Position numbers and translations under genes: made by a program
Assembly: GCF_035658495.1 (NCBI RefSeq)
Contig: NZ_CP141944.1
Location: 2,382,001 to 2,446,000 of the forward strand
From: Novosphingobium sp. RL4
GTDB lineage: Bacteria > Pseudomonadota > Alphaproteobacteria > Sphingomonadales > Sphingomonadaceae
Direction: 5' to 3'
Length of the DNA: 64,000 bases
The notes under the pieces: model-generated
Databases searched by the model: none
What the model saw: only the letters and a program-made list of their open reading frames with translations
Told to the model about the DNA's origin: nothing
Part shown: one piece after another, positions 9,900 to 20,084 of the stretch
How the letters are laid out: each line of letters opens with the position of its first letter
Position numbering within the stretch: position 1 is the stretch's first letter

Positions 9900-10319
9900 T
9901 TACCGGCCGGCAGCACCCGAAAGCGGATCATTGGCCGGAGTCGTGCCCGCAGGAGCGGCACCGGCCGGAGCCGGGCTCGCGCCATCCGCCGGAGCCGCGG
10001 CGGGAGCCGCCGGGCCGGCGAGCGGGTCGGCCGGCTGCGCGGGCGCGGCCGGAGCCGTCTCGCGCTGAAGGGAAGTATCGATATCGCGGCCCGTGGTTTC
10101 GTTCACCGCAAGCGCCGCAAGCACGATCGAGAGAATCACGAAAACCGCAGCAAGAATTCCAGTGGCGCGGGTAAGGAAGTTGGCCGCGCCGCGTGCGGAC
10201 ATGATGCCCGAGGGGCTGCCGCCCACGCCGAGACCGCCGCCTTCCGACTTCTGCATCAGGATGACGCCGACGAGAAGGAGGGCGACAATCGCCTGGACCA
10301 CGGTCAGGAAAAGAAACAT
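9900..10319 (-). CDS. secG: Protein translocase subunit SecG
   Basis: The 139-residue membrane protein belongs to the SecYEG channel. Two membrane helices flank the conserved loop (FLFLTVVQAIVALLLVGVIL, then LMQKSEGGGLG, then the segment near TGILAAVFVILSIVLAALAV). The C-terminal tail of about 60 residues is a low-complexity Ala/Pro/Gly extension, common in alphaproteobacterial SecG. It lies between tpiA and pyrG, an arrangement frequent in this class. Confidence 0.95.
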   Translation of the reverse strand: MFLFLTVVQAIVALLLVGVILMQKSEGGGLGVGGSPSGIMSARGAANFLTRATGILAAVFVILSIVLAALAVNETTGRDIDTSLQRETAPAAPAQPADPLAGPAAPAAAPADGASPAPAGAAPAGTTPANDPLSGAAGR

Positions 10320-10474
10320 CGTGCGTTTTTCTCAGTGTTCTCGGGGGCCAAGGCCCGCATCTCAAGTCGCGCAGATAGGCGCTAGTCCGTCTCTGCGCAA
10401 GTCATCACCCGAAGCAGCTGCACAGTGCCCGCTGCCCGGCCGACTTTCGGGGCATTCTCGCCCCGTTTCCGTCG

Positions 10475-11233
10475 TCAGTCGTTGCCCAGCGAAGCTGCAG
10501 CGCCAACGATGGCGAGGAAACTTTCCGCGGTCAGGCTTGCACCGCCCACCAATGCTCCGCCCACTTCCGGCACGGACAGCAGTTCATTCGCGTTGTCCGC
10601 CTTGACCGAACCGCCATAGAGAATGCGCACATCCGCACCGCCCTCGCCGTAAATGGCCTTGAGCTTGTCACGAATGGCCTGGTGCATCGCGGCCACGTCC
10701 TCGATCGAGGGCACGCGGCCCGTGCCGATGGCCCATACCGGCTCATAGGCGACCGAAAGCTTCTCAGGGGCGCCGTCCGTGCGCGGGCACGAACCTTCGA
10801 GCTGCGCGGCGACCACGGCTTCGGCGTCGCCCGCATCGCGTTGCGCTTCGGTTTCACCGACGCAGAGAATCACCGCGAGGCCCGCCGACAGCGCGGCCTC
10901 CGCCTTGGCCTTGACGTCGCCGTCGCTCTCGCCGTGGAGAGTACGGCGCTCGGAATGTCCGACGATGGTGAAATCCGCGCCCGCATCCTTGAGCATGGGC
11001 GCGGAAATGTCGCCCGTGAAGGCGCCGCTGTCTTCCGCACGGCAGTCCTGCCCGCCAACGCCGATCAGTTCGACCGCATCGCGGATGCGGTAGAGCAACG
11101 TCGCCGGCGGCGCGACCGCCACCTGCACCTTCGGGAAGCGTGCGGCAGCCCGGTCGATCGCGCGCGCCTCGTTAAGCATCGCGCGCGTGCCGTTCATTTT
11201 CCAGTTACCGACGATGTAGGGCAGACCAGCCAT
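10475..11233 (-). CDS. tpiA: Triose-phosphate isomerase
   Basis: The 252-residue TIM-barrel enzyme interconverts dihydroxyacetone phosphate and glyceraldehyde 3-phosphate. Catalytic landmarks are present: NWKMNG near the start (Asn and Lys), VGHSERR (His), and AYEPVWAIGTG (Glu). I start at the ATG at 11233, just before the first strand; the frame extends 15 codons upstream without family similarity. It is the first gene of the leftward tpiA-secG-pyrG set. Confidence 0.96.
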   Translation of the reverse strand: MAGLPYIVGNWKMNGTRAMLNEARAIDRAAARFPKVQVAVAPPATLLYRIRDAVELIGVGGQDCRAEDSGAFTGDISAPMLKDAGADFTIVGHSERRTLHGESDGDVKAKAEAALSAGLAVILCVGETEAQRDAGDAEAVVAAQLEGSCPRTDGAPEKLSVAYEPVWAIGTGRVPSIEDVAAMHQAIRDKLKAIYGEGGADVRILYGGSVKADNANELLSVPEVGGALVGGASLTAESFLAIVGAAASLGND

Positions 11234-11556
11234 GTTATTAAGAAACCTTGATTTCGGGGCGCATCGACCTTCTGACATACCGCAGAGGACGGGAATCGCA
11301 GGCCGCGCTTTCGTGGCGCTGCTAGGGCACGCAGGGCCTTCTTGTCAAAATCCGTGGATCTACCGTTCAGGCAAAACTTGCCGCCCGCCGCCATTCTTCG
11401 CGAGTCGCGCCCATCAGCAAGGACATCGGATAGAACCTTGCCATTGCAGGATGTCACAAGCCCCCCTAAAGCCAGCCCCGTTTTCGTACGAAGGCCGTCA
11501 TCACGCTCGGCCGTCGTGCTCCGGTTGAACCCAAATCTCGCTGATCGGCACGGTCC
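11234..11556. promoter_or_regulatory. Divergent intergenic region between tpiA and the foldase gene
   Basis: These 323 bases lie between two divergent genes and must hold the promoters of the tpiA set and of the long ppiD-trp-moa unit. I see no convincing ORF, tRNA or hairpin. A CTTGTCAAAA stretch near 11339 could be part of a -35 region, but no clear -10 follows. Short frames inside it do not look like proteins. Confidence 0.5.
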
Positions 11557-13524
11557 ATGCTCTCTTTCTTCCGTAACTTCCTGAAGTCCAAGATAGGTGC
11601 CGGCATCGCGCTGCTGGTCCTGGTGCTCATTACCCTGGCTTTCGTCGGCGGCGATATCACCGGCCAACGCGATTCCGCGGGCCTGGTGTCCGGTGCTTCC
11701 GTGGCCACAGTCGGCAAGGACGACGTAGAAGAAGGCGAGCTCGCACTTGCCGCCAAATCCGCGCTGACCCGCGTGCAAGGGCAGGACCCGACGATGACCA
11801 TGAAGGCGCTCATCGCGCAGGGTGGTCTCGAGCAGGTTCTCGACGAACTGATCGACCGTACCGCCACGGCGTTTTTCGGCAAGAAAGTCGGCGTGGTCGC
11901 CGGTGATCGCCTGATCGACAGCGAAATCGCCCGTATCCCCGCCTTCCAGGGCGTCGACGGCAAGTTCGACCAAGCCACGTTCCGCCAGCTTCTCGCTCAG
12001 CAGGGACTGTCCGAGAAGTCGCTGCGCGAGGATATTGCGCAGGGCCTGATCGCGCAGCAGCTCATGCTGCCCGCGCAGTTCGGCACCACGATGTCGAGCT
12101 TCGCCGCCAAGCGCTACGCTTCCCTCCTTGACGAGAACCGCTCGGGTTCGGTCGTGGCGCTGCCCTCGCAGGCGTTCTTCCCCGAGAAGGCCCCGACCGA
12201 CGCGGAACTCCAGGCATTCTACAAGGCTCACACAAACGCCTTCATCCGTCCCGAACGCCGCGTGATCCGTTACGCAGCCTTCGGCGAGGACGCGGTTGGC
12301 AACCTGGCCGCACCCACCGCAGCGGAAATCGCCAAGCGCTACGAGACCGACAAGGCTCTTTATGCCCCGCAGGACAACCGCAAGATCACGCAGTTGATCG
12401 TGCCTACCGAAGCTGCCGCCAAGGCGGTCGCCAGCGAAGTCGCCGGGGGCAAGACCCTCGAAGCGGCCGCGCAGGAAAAGGGCCTTTCGGCTGCGAAGCT
12501 TGAATTCTTCAGCAAGCAGCAGCTTGCCAGCCAGTTCTCTCCGGCCGTCGCAGACGCCGTCTTCGCGACCCCGACAGGCAAGCTGACCTCACCGCAGAAG
12601 AGCGCGCTCGGTTGGCACCTGATCCGCGTGGAGGAAGAACAGAAGAAGCCTGAGCGCCCCCTCGCCGCTGTCTCGGACGAAATCGTCGCGAAGCTGACCG
12701 AGGAAAAGAAGCGCACCGCCTTCACCGACCTGCTCGCCAAGATCGAGGACGAGTTCGCGAATGGCGCCAGCCTCGTCGAAGTCGCCAAGTCGGTCGGCGC
12801 CACCGTCGAAACCACCGCGCCGATCACCGCCAACGGACAGGTCTACGGCAAGGCCGGGGAAACCGCGCCTGCGCAGCTCCAGCCCGTTCTCGCCACCGCG
12901 TTCGGCATGGATCAGGAAAAGCCGCAGGCATCGCAGGTCGGCAAGGATGCGACCCAGTTCGGCGGCAAGAACTACATCGTCTACGACGTGACCCAGATCA
13001 CGCCGTCGGCGCCTGCTCCGATCAAGGAAATCACCAACGACGTGAAGGCCGCCTGGGCGCTGGACAAGGGCTCGGCCGCAGCCAAGGCCGCTGCGCTCAA
13101 GGTTCAGGCAGCAATGCGTCAGGGCAAGACGCTGGAACAGGCCATTGCCGCCAGCGGCGCCAAGGTACCACCTGTCGAACAGGTCTCCATGTCGCGCGCC
13201 ACGCTCACCGCCGCACTGCGTTCGGGCCGTCAGGTACCGCCGCCGGTGTCGCTGATGTTCCACATGGCCAAGGGCACCGTGAAGGTGCAGGCAGCCGGAC
13301 AGGATCGCGGCTGGTTCGTCGTCGTCCTCAAGGAGGTCGTGCCAGGCAAGGTCGATTCGCCGGTCCTCGTCGAAGGCACCCAGCGTGAGCTGGGCGGCCA
13401 GCTCGGCCAGGCCTATACCGACGCCCTCGGCAAGGCGATCCGCAAGGAAGTGGGCGTCACCAAGCACGACAAGGCTATCGCAGCCGTTCGCCGCCAACTC
13501 GATGGCGCCGGCAGCGCCGAGTAA
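11557..13524 (+). CDS. ppiD: PpiD-like SurA N-terminal/parvulin-type foldase, membrane anchored
   Basis: The 655-residue protein has one N-terminal membrane anchor (about residues 12-30, IGAGIALLVLVLITLAF) and a large periplasmic part. The first half resembles the SurA N-terminal chaperone domain, followed by a parvulin-like PPIC domain around residues 240-360 (the AEIAKRYETDK linker, then TGKLTSPQKSALGWHLIRV). The rest is low in hydrophobic residues. PpiD helps fold outer-membrane and periplasmic proteins leaving the Sec channel. It is the first gene of the unit leading into trpE, whose start lies eight bases after its stop, so they are very likely co-transcribed. Confidence 0.88.
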   Translation: MLSFFRNFLKSKIGAGIALLVLVLITLAFVGGDITGQRDSAGLVSGASVATVGKDDVEEGELALAAKSALTRVQGQDPTMTMKALIAQGGLEQVLDELIDRTATAFFGKKVGVVAGDRLIDSEIARIPAFQGVDGKFDQATFRQLLAQQGLSEKSLREDIAQGLIAQQLMLPAQFGTTMSSFAAKRYASLLDENRSGSVVALPSQAFFPEKAPTDAELQAFYKAHTNAFIRPERRVIRYAAFGEDAVGNLAAPTAAEIAKRYETDKALYAPQDNRKITQLIVPTEAAAKAVASEVAGGKTLEAAAQEKGLSAAKLEFFSKQQLASQFSPAVADAVFATPTGKLTSPQKSALGWHLIRVEEEQKKPERPLAAVSDEIVAKLTEEKKRTAFTDLLAKIEDEFANGASLVEVAKSVGATVETTAPITANGQVYGKAGETAPAQLQPVLATAFGMDQEKPQASQVGKDATQFGGKNYIVYDVTQITPSAPAPIKEITNDVKAAWALDKGSAAAKAAALKVQAAMRQGKTLEQAIAASGAKVPPVEQVSMSRATLTAALRSGRQVPPPVSLMFHMAKGTVKVQAAGQDRGWFVVVLKEVVPGKVDSPVLVEGTQRELGGQLGQAYTDALGKAIRKEVGVTKHDKAIAAVRRQLDGAGSAE

Positions 13525-13532
13525 CAACTGAG

Positions 13533-15059
13533 ATGATGACCGGGGTTATGGAACGCGAATCGGATCGCCTTGCAGCATTGGCGCAGCTCTCTGAAGGCAA
13601 GCCTGCGCTGCTCTGGCGCAAGCTTGTCGCCGACACCGAGACCCCGGTCGCCGCCGCGCTGAAGCTCTTCGAGGAAGGGCGCGGGGATTTCGTGCTGGAA
13701 TCCGTCGAGGGCGGCGAAACGCGCGGGCGCTACAGCCTGATCGGCCTTGACCCCGACCTGGTGTTCCGCGCCGAAGGCCACGCCTGCGAGATCAACCGCA
13801 ACTGGCAGCACGACCGGGAGAGCTTCACCGCCCTTCCCGGCGACGCCCTGGCGGAACTGCGCGCGCTCGTCGAAAGCTGCCGGTTCGACGTGCCGCCGCA
13901 ACTTCCCCCGGCACTTGCCTGCCTCGTCGGCTATTTCGGCTACGAGACGATTGGCCTGGTCGAGAAGCTGCCGCGCGCGCCGCAAAGCGCGCTTTCCTTG
14001 CCTGACATGTTGTTCGTGCGCCCCTCACTGATCCTCGTGTTCGATCGCCTTAGCGACGAACTGTTCTGTGTCGCGCCGCTCTGGCCGGAAGCAGGAGCGC
14101 CCGAGCGTCTGGTCGAACTCGCAGCGGAACGCATCGACGAGGCCCTGCGCAAGCTGGCCGCGCCGGTGCCCGCCGCGCCCACCGCTACGGATCTCGCCGA
14201 GCCGGTACAGACCCCGGTCATGGCTGCTGCCGACTACGAAGCCATGGTCCTCAGGGCAAAGAACTACATCGAGGCCGGCGACATATTCCAGGTGGTGTTG
14301 GCCCAGCGCTTCACTTGCGACTTCCCGCTGCCGCCCCTCGCGCTTTACCGCTCGCTGCGCCGCATCAATCCTTCGCCATTCCTCTATTTTCTCGACATGC
14401 CCGGCTTTGCGCTGATCGGATCGAGCCCTGAGATCCTCGTGCGCGTGCGCGAGGGCGAAGTGACGATCCGCCCGATCGCCGGCACCCGCCCGCGCGGCAA
14501 GAGCGCTGCCGAGGACAAGGCCAACGAAGTGAGCCTCCTCGCGGATCCCAAGGAACGCGCCGAGCATCTCATGCTGCTCGACCTCGGCCGCAACGACGTG
14601 GGCCGCGTGGCGGCCGCCGGTTCCGTTGAAGTGACCGACAGCTACACGATCGAGCGCTACAGCCACGTCATGCACATTGTCTCGAACGTGGTCGGCCAGC
14701 TCGACACGGAAAGGCACGATGCCATCGACGCCGTCTTCGCGGGCTTCCCGGCCGGCACTGTCTCCGGTGCCCCCAAGGTCCGCGCCTGCGAGATCATCGC
14801 GGAACTCGAACCGGAAACGCGCGGAGCTTACGCAGGCGGCGTGGGCTATTTCGCGCCGGACGGTTCTGTCGATTCCTGCATCGTCCTGCGCACCGGTGTC
14901 CTCAAGGACGGCGTGCTCCACGTGCAGGCGGGAGCCGGTATCGTTGCCGACAGCGATCCCGTCTACGAACAGCGCGAATGCGAGGCCAAGTCCGGCGCGC
15001 TGTTCGCCGCCGCCCGCGAAGCCGTGCGCGTCGCCGGGGAGCCGGGTTTCGGCCAGTGA
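13533..15059 (+). CDS. trpE: Anthranilate synthase component I
   Basis: The 508-residue protein converts chorismate to anthranilate with the ammonia supplied by TrpG. The chorismate-binding C-terminal domain is clear (GDIFQVVLAQRF, LIGSSPEILVRV, IAGTRPRGK, LMLLDLGRNDVGRV, GTVSGAPKVRACEII). The N-terminal part holds the feedback site region, including LLES-like LESVEGGETRGRYSLIG. ATGs at 13533, 13536 and 13548 are all possible starts; I keep the first. Its stop overlaps the start of the next gene (TGATG). No trp leader peptide is visible, since only eight bases separate it from the foldase gene. Confidence 0.97.
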   Translation: MMTGVMERESDRLAALAQLSEGKPALLWRKLVADTETPVAAALKLFEEGRGDFVLESVEGGETRGRYSLIGLDPDLVFRAEGHACEINRNWQHDRESFTALPGDALAELRALVESCRFDVPPQLPPALACLVGYFGYETIGLVEKLPRAPQSALSLPDMLFVRPSLILVFDRLSDELFCVAPLWPEAGAPERLVELAAERIDEALRKLAAPVPAAPTATDLAEPVQTPVMAAADYEAMVLRAKNYIEAGDIFQVVLAQRFTCDFPLPPLALYRSLRRINPSPFLYFLDMPGFALIGSSPEILVRVREGEVTIRPIAGTRPRGKSAAEDKANEVSLLADPKERAEHLMLLDLGRNDVGRVAAAGSVEVTDSYTIERYSHVMHIVSNVVGQLDTERHDAIDAVFAGFPAGTVSGAPKVRACEIIAELEPETRGAYAGGVGYFAPDGSVDSCIVLRTGVLKDGVLHVQAGAGIVADSDPVYEQRECEAKSGALFAAAREAVRVAGEPGFGQ

Positions 15060-15835
15060 TGCGCGCCGCCGCCGCGGCCGTATTGCTTCTCGCTGCCTGC
15101 TCGTCGGGCGATGCGCGGCAGGAGGCCGCCGCGCCGCCCCCGCCTCCATGTGAAGGCGCCACCTTCGAAGGCGCCTCCTTTACGCATTGCACCGCCGATC
15201 CCGCGCGGCACACCATCCAGATGGTGCTCGGCCCGAAGGGCGGCGCCCCTTACCGCAGCCTCTCGCAATTGGCGGTGGATCGGCCCGGCAAGAACCACGC
15301 CGTCGCCTTCGCGATGAACGGCGGCATGTTCGACGAGAAGGGACAGCCGATCGGCTACTATGTCGAGGACGGCGTAAGACTGCACAAACTGAACACGAAC
15401 GAGGGTTGGGGCAATTTCCACCTCCAGCCCAACGGCGTGTTCTATGGCGATGCGGATGGCCACTGGGCCGTGCGAGCCACGAACGATTTCGCCAGGAACA
15501 TCGTCAACCGCCCGGATTTCGGCACCCAGTCCGGCCCCATGCTGGTGATCGGCGGCAAGCTTCATCCAAAGATCGACGCGGACGGCCGATCCAGGAAACT
15601 GCGCAATGCCGTGGGCGTGGACCGCAAGGGCCGCGCCCATTTCGTAATTTCGGACGAGCCGGTTTCCTTCGGGAAGCTTGGACGCTACTTCCGTGACAAA
15701 CTCGATTGCCCCAATGCGCTGTTCCTCGACGGCAGTGTATCCTCGCTCTGGGACCCGGAGCACGGGCGCGTGGACGGCGGGCCTCCGCTGGGCCCCTTGA
15801 TCGTCGTCGAGAAAGCGACGAAAGGCAGTACATGA
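15059..15835 (+). CDS. Lipoprotein with phosphodiester glycosidase (NAGPA/DUF2233) domain
   Basis: The 258-residue protein starts at the ATG inside TGATG shared with the trpE stop. A lipoprotein signal is visible ([16 protein letters not shown], lipobox LAAC). The rest matches the phosphodiester glycosidase family named after the mammalian NAGPA uncovering enzyme ([47 protein letters not shown]). Members usually act on glycans outside the cytoplasm. Its stop overlaps the trpG start (ATGA). Such a gene has no obvious link to tryptophan synthesis; the tight overlaps show co-translation with trpE and trpG all the same. Confidence 0.85.
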   Translation: MRAAAAAVLLLAACSSGDARQEAAAPPPPPCEGATFEGASFTHCTADPARHTIQMVLGPKGGAPYRSLSQLAVDRPGKNHAVAFAMNGGMFDEKGQPIGYYVEDGVRLHKLNTNEGWGNFHLQPNGVFYGDADGHWAVRATNDFARNIVNRPDFGTQSGPMLVIGGKLHPKIDADGRSRKLRNAVGVDRKGRAHFVISDEPVSFGKLGRYFRDKLDCPNALFLDGSVSSLWDPEHGRVDGGPPLGPLIVVEKATKGST

Positions 15836-16428
15836 TCCTCGTCATCGACAATTACGACAGCTTTACCTGGAACCTGGTCCATTACGTGATGGAACTCGGC
15901 GCCGAAGTGGAAGTGGTGCGCAACGACGCCCTGACCGCCGCGCAGGCCATAGACAGCGGCGCGCAGGGTTTCCTTCTCTCGCCCGGCCCCTGCACGCCGA
16001 ACGAGGCGGGTATCAGCCTCGATCTCGTGGGCGCCGCTGCCGACGCCGGCAAGCCGCTTCTCGGTGTCTGCCTTGGCCATCAGTCGATCGGTCAGTACTT
16101 TGGCGGCAAGGTCGTGCGCGGCGGCCTGATGCACGGCAAGACTTCCCCTGTCACCCATGACGATACCGGCGTCTTCCAGGGCATCCCCTCGCCCTTCACC
16201 GCGACGCGCTATCATTCGCTCATTGTCGAGGACATTCCGCAGGCGCTCAAGGTCAATGCCCGTTCGGACGATGGCCACGTCATGGGCTTCCGCCATGCCA
16301 CGCTGCCGATCCACGGCGTGCAGTTCCACCCGGAAAGCATCGCGACCGAACACGGCCACGCGATGCTGGCAAACTATCTCAAGCTCTGCGGCCTCGACCC
16401 GAAGCTTCCGGCCCGCCTCGCCGCATGA
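15832..16428 (+). CDS. trpG: Anthranilate synthase component II (glutamine amidotransferase)
   Basis: The 198-residue class I amidotransferase starts [15 protein letters not shown]. It has the nucleophile Cys in [11 protein letters not shown] and the His-Glu pair in GVQFHPESI, and supplies ammonia to TrpE. It might also serve PabB in folate synthesis, since many alphaproteobacteria share one subunit. The start at 15832 overlaps the stop of the lipoprotein gene, and its stop overlaps the trpD start; both are ATGA overlaps. Confidence 0.97.
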   Translation: MILVIDNYDSFTWNLVHYVMELGAEVEVVRNDALTAAQAIDSGAQGFLLSPGPCTPNEAGISLDLVGAAADAGKPLLGVCLGHQSIGQYFGGKVVRGGLMHGKTSPVTHDDTGVFQGIPSPFTATRYHSLIVEDIPQALKVNARSDDGHVMGFRHATLPIHGVQFHPESIATEHGHAMLANYLKLCGLDPKLPARLAA

Positions 16429-17426
16429 CTGTGGCAAGCCTTCCCGATCCGCTGCACCCTATCGAGGAAGCCGAAGCCGAAGAGGCTTTCGGTGCTATCC
16501 TCGATGGCAAGGTCGATGACGAAGCCATCGTTCGCTTCCTCATTGCCCTGACCGACCGCGGCGAAACCGCCGGCGAGATCGCCGGCGCTGCTCGCGCGAT
16601 GCGGGCACGGATGATCCCCATCGCAGCGCCCGGCAACGCTATCGACGTTTGCGGCACCGGCGGCGACGGGCACCATACTCTCAACGTCTCCACAGCGGTC
16701 TCGCTGGTGGTAGCAGCCTGCGGCGTCCCGGTCGCCAAGCACGGCAACCGTGCGGCCAGTTCCAAGGCCGGCGCGGCCGATACCCTCGAAGCGCTGGGCC
16801 TCAACCTGGACCGGGCTGCCGAAACCGCGGAAGAAACGCTCGGCGACCTTGGCATCTGCTTCCTGTTCGCCGCGCGCCACCACCCCGCGATGGGCCGCAT
16901 CATGCCCATCCGCAAGGCGATCGGCCGCCGCACGATTTTCAACCTCATGGGCCCGCTCGCCAACCCCGCGAACGTCAAGCGCCAGCTCGTCGGCATTGCC
17001 CGCCCTGCCTATGTGCCGATCTATGCCGAAGCGCTGATGCACCTCGGCAGTGAGCACTCGTTCGTCATATCCGGGGATGAAGGGCTCGACGAACTCAGCC
17101 TCGCCGGCGGCAACGAAGTGGCCGAGATCAGGCATGGCGAACTCTCAATGCGCCGGATATCGCCGGAAGATGTCGGCCTGCCGATATCGCCGGTCGGCGC
17201 CATCCGCGGCGGCGACGCCGCTCACAACGCCGATGCCCTGCGCCGCCTTTTGCTGGGTGAAACCGGCGCTTATCGCGATGCCGTGCTGCTGAACGCCGCC
17301 GGCGCACTGATCGTCGCCGGTGAAGTCGAAACCTGGCAGGAAGGCGTCGAGGAAGCGGCGGAAGCCATCGACAAGGGCCTCGCCAATGCCCTGCTCAACT
17401 GCTGGATTTCAGCGCTCAAGTCCTGA
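16425..17426 (+). CDS. trpD: Anthranilate phosphoribosyltransferase
   Basis: The 333-residue enzyme transfers phosphoribose from PRPP to anthranilate. The PRPP-binding motif [16 protein letters not shown], the [15 protein letters not shown] loop and the HHPAMGRI stretch are all present. The start at 16425 overlaps the trpG stop (ATGA). Full length for the family. Confidence 0.97.
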   Translation: MTVASLPDPLHPIEEAEAEEAFGAILDGKVDDEAIVRFLIALTDRGETAGEIAGAARAMRARMIPIAAPGNAIDVCGTGGDGHHTLNVSTAVSLVVAACGVPVAKHGNRAASSKAGAADTLEALGLNLDRAAETAEETLGDLGICFLFAARHHPAMGRIMPIRKAIGRRTIFNLMGPLANPANVKRQLVGIARPAYVPIYAEALMHLGSEHSFVISGDEGLDELSLAGGNEVAEIRHGELSMRRISPEDVGLPISPVGAIRGGDAAHNADALRRLLLGETGAYRDAVLLNAAGALIVAGEVETWQEGVEEAAEAIDKGLANALLNCWISALKS

Positions 17427-17448
17427 CCCAGACGGTCCCGAGGAAACC

Positions 17449-18237
17449 ATGTCCGACAAGCTTACCGAAATCTGCGACACCAAGCGCGTGGAAGTCGAAA
17501 CCCGCAAGGGCTTCGCCACCGTGAACGACCTCGACGCTCGCGCCGTGGGCCAGTCCGCTCCGCGCGGTTTCGAGGCTGCGCTGCGCCGCAAGGCCCAGGA
17601 TGGCTTTGCCCTGATTGCGGAAATCAAGAAAGCTTCGCCGTCCAAGGGACTGATCCGGCCTGATTTTCGCCCGGCAGAACATGCTGTCGCCTATGAGCGC
17701 GGCGGCGCGGCTTGCCTTTCGGTCCTCACCGACGCTCCCTATTTCCAAGGCCACGAGGACTATCTGGAGGATGCTCGCGCTGCATGCGCATTGCCGGTCA
17801 TCCGCAAGGACTTCATGGTCGATCCCTGGCAGGTCGCAGAGGCCCGCGCGATCGGCGCGGACGCCATCCTCATCATCGTTGCCGCTCTCGACGACGTCCT
17901 GATGGCTGAACTCGAAGCAGCTGCTCACGAACGGGGCATGGATTGCCTCGTCGAAGTTCACAACGAATCTGAAATGGAGCGTGCAAGCCGGTTGAAATCG
18001 CGCCTGATCGGGGTCAACAATCGCGATCTCAAGCACTTCGTCACGGATATCGCCATTACCGAACGTCTGGCCCCCCTCGCACCCGGAGGGACCCTGCTCG
18101 TCAGTGAAAGCGGGATCAACGCCCATTCCGATCTGATCCGTCTGTCAGGTTGCGGTGCGCGGACGTTCCTGGTCGGCGAAAGCCTGATGCGCGAAGCTGA
18201 CGTGGAAGCTGCGACCAAAGCACTGCTTTTCGGCTGA
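17449..18237 (+). CDS. trpC: Indole-3-glycerol phosphate synthase
   Basis: The 262-residue TIM-barrel enzyme makes indole-3-glycerol phosphate. Conserved motifs include [36 protein letters not shown] and [12 protein letters not shown] chose the ATG at 17449, which has CGAGGA upstream; the frame runs 43 codons further into trpD but without family similarity. It is a stand-alone TrpC, not fused to TrpF. trpF, trpB and trpA are not in this window. Confidence 0.97.
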   Translation: MSDKLTEICDTKRVEVETRKGFATVNDLDARAVGQSAPRGFEAALRRKAQDGFALIAEIKKASPSKGLIRPDFRPAEHAVAYERGGAACLSVLTDAPYFQGHEDYLEDARAACALPVIRKDFMVDPWQVAEARAIGADAILIIVAALDDVLMAELEAAAHERGMDCLVEVHNESEMERASRLKSRLIGVNNRDLKHFVTDIAITERLAPLAPGGTLLVSESGINAHSDLIRLSGCGARTFLVGESLMREADVEAATKALLFG

Positions 18238-18299
18238 TCCGCGACTTCAGACCGTTTCGAGATTAGCGTAAGCACGCAGATCCATGGAGAGGTGAGGCG

Positions 18300-18779
18300 A
18301 TGAGCAAGAGCCTGACGCACATCGATACCGAAGGGACCGCACGCATGGTCGACGTCGGCTCCAAGAATGAGACACGGCGTGTCGCGGTGGCCTCCGGCCG
18401 CATCGTGATGACGCAGGATGCGCTCGAAGCGATCCAGGCCGGCAATGCCCCCAAGGGAGATGTCCTGGGCACTGCCCGTATCGCCGGCATCATGGCCGCT
18501 AAGAAGACCGGTGACCTTATCCCGATGTGCCACCCGCTGTTGCTTGATGCCGTAAACCTCGATTTCACGTTTGACGCACAAGCCATATCCGCCAAGGCAA
18601 CGGTAAGTCTAAGCGGCAAGACTGGCGTTGAAATGGAAGCGATTACAGCGGTTTCCGTCGCACTCGTAACAATCTACGACATGGCGAAAGCGCTTGATAA
18701 GGGCATGATCATCGGCGACATTCGCCTGATCGAGAAGACAGGTGGAAAATCGGGCCACTGGCGAGCTGAAGCGCTGTGA
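18300..18779 (+). CDS. moaC: Cyclic pyranopterin monophosphate synthase
   Basis: The 159-residue protein catalyses the second half of the first step of molybdenum cofactor synthesis. Conserved MoaC motifs are visible: [39 protein letters not shown], and GVEMEALT-like [20 protein letters not shown] with the catalytic Lys region (KALDKGMI). GAGAGG lies just upstream of the ATG. Its stop overlaps the moeA GTG start. Confidence 0.97.
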   Translation: MSKSLTHIDTEGTARMVDVGSKNETRRVAVASGRIVMTQDALEAIQAGNAPKGDVLGTARIAGIMAAKKTGDLIPMCHPLLLDAVNLDFTFDAQAISAKATVSLSGKTGVEMEAITAVSVALVTIYDMAKALDKGMIIGDIRLIEKTGGKSGHWRAEAL

Positions 18780-19987
18780 AGCCGCACCTTTCCCTCGAGG
18801 AAGCGCAGTCCCGTCTTCTTGCACTTGTCGAGCCTCTCCCCATCGAGCGGGTCGATATCGACGGCGCGCTCGGACGCTTTCTAGCGGAACCCTTGCGCGC
18901 TCATCGCAGTCAGCCTCCGGCTGATCTCTCGGCAATGGATGGATATGCCGTAACCGCCGACCTGTCGGGGCCTTGGCGCGTTATTGGCGAGAGCGCGGCC
19001 GGCCATCCTTACGAAGCGTCAGTCGGCGCGGGCGAAGCAGTAAGGATTTCGACCGGTGCGATGCTGCCTGAGGGCGCCCAAGCCGTTATCCTTCAGGAAG
19101 ACCTCGCTCGCGAGGGGCAACAGATCACCCTGACGGGAGAGGCACCCGAACCTAGCCACCGCCATATCCGGCGCTGCGGCATGGACTTTGTGGAAGGCCG
19201 CGAACTTCTCGCCGCCGGTACTTTGATCGGCCCGGCGCAAGCCGCGCTCGGCATTGCCGCCGGCCATCGCCACCTGCCCGTCCGACGGATTCCGCGGGTA
19301 ACCGTCATAGATAGCGGCGACGAACTCTCGACCGACCCTGAGTTCTGCGCCAACCATCAGGTTCCTGCCAGCAACGGCGTCATGCTGGTTGCCATGGCCC
19401 GCTCTCTTCCGGTGGATGCGAACCGGATAGGCCCCGTGGCCGACAAGCTCGATGACCTCATCGCCGCCTTCGAACAGGCGAGCGATTCTGACGTCATCGT
19501 GACCAGCGGGGGTGCCTCGGTCGGCGATCACGATCTTGTCCGCCCGGCCCTCGAAGCATGGGGCGCACAGCTGGACTTCTGGCGCGTGGCCATCAAGCCG
19601 GGCAAGCCCCTGCTCGTGGCGACCCGCCAGCGCGCTACCGGGCCGCAAATTATCATCGGATTACCGGGGAATCCGGTATCCAGCCTTGTGACAGCCTATC
19701 AGTTTCTCCTGCCTGTCCTGCGGGCCCTGTTGGGGGCTTCACGGCCAATCCCACAGCCGGTTGCAACCCGGCTTTCGGCCCCCCTGCCCGCTGCGGGCAA
19801 CCGCCGGGAGTTTTTGCGCGGTTACTGGAACGGCGAGACGGTCTGCGCGAACCCGCTTCAGGACAGCGGCGCTCTGGCATCGCTCGCGGCAAGCAATGTA
19901 CTGATCGATCGCCCCATTGGCGCGCCGGCCGCGAATGCAGGAGATGTTGTTGAAGTGTTCTTGCTCCAAAATGGCGGTATTGCTTGA
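18776..19987 (+). CDS. moeA: Molybdopterin molybdenumtransferase
   Basis: The 403-residue enzyme inserts molybdate into adenylated molybdopterin. MoeA landmarks are [24 protein letters not shown], and the MoaB/Mog-like domain with [13 protein letters not shown] and [11 protein letters not shown]. The GTG start at 18776 lies in GTGA shared with the moaC stop. It ends the long rightward unit; lexA follows after a promoter region with an SOS box. Confidence 0.96.
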   Translation: MKPHLSLEEAQSRLLALVEPLPIERVDIDGALGRFLAEPLRAHRSQPPADLSAMDGYAVTADLSGPWRVIGESAAGHPYEASVGAGEAVRISTGAMLPEGAQAVILQEDLAREGQQITLTGEAPEPSHRHIRRCGMDFVEGRELLAAGTLIGPAQAALGIAAGHRHLPVRRIPRVTVIDSGDELSTDPEFCANHQVPASNGVMLVAMARSLPVDANRIGPVADKLDDLIAAFEQASDSDVIVTSGGASVGDHDLVRPALEAWGAQLDFWRVAIKPGKPLLVATRQRATGPQIIIGLPGNPVSSLVTAYQFLLPVLRALLGASRPIPQPVATRLSAPLPAAGNRREFLRGYWNGETVCANPLQDSGALASLAASNVLIDRPIGAPAANAGDVVEVFLLQNGGIA

Positions 19988-20011
19988 CGATACCGGATTC
20001 GTTGCATAATT

Positions 20012-20026
20012 GTTCCCTCATTGTTC
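20012..20026 (+). promoter_or_regulatory. LexA (SOS) box upstream of lexA
   Basis: GTTC-CCTCATT-GTTC has the direct-repeat form GTTC-N7-GTTC, the LexA operator of alphaproteobacteria. It ends 58 bases before the lexA ATG, so LexA should repress its own gene, the standard SOS feedback. Confidence 0.88.
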
Positions 20027-20084
20027 GCAGGCAAATCGCCGGACGAGACAGGGCCATGGGCCGCAGAACGAAGAGGCAACGCAG

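Noticed and set aside
13525..13560. trp leader peptide/attenuator before trpE
   Set aside because: Only eight bases separate trpE from the upstream gene; no Trp-rich leader or alternative hairpins fit.
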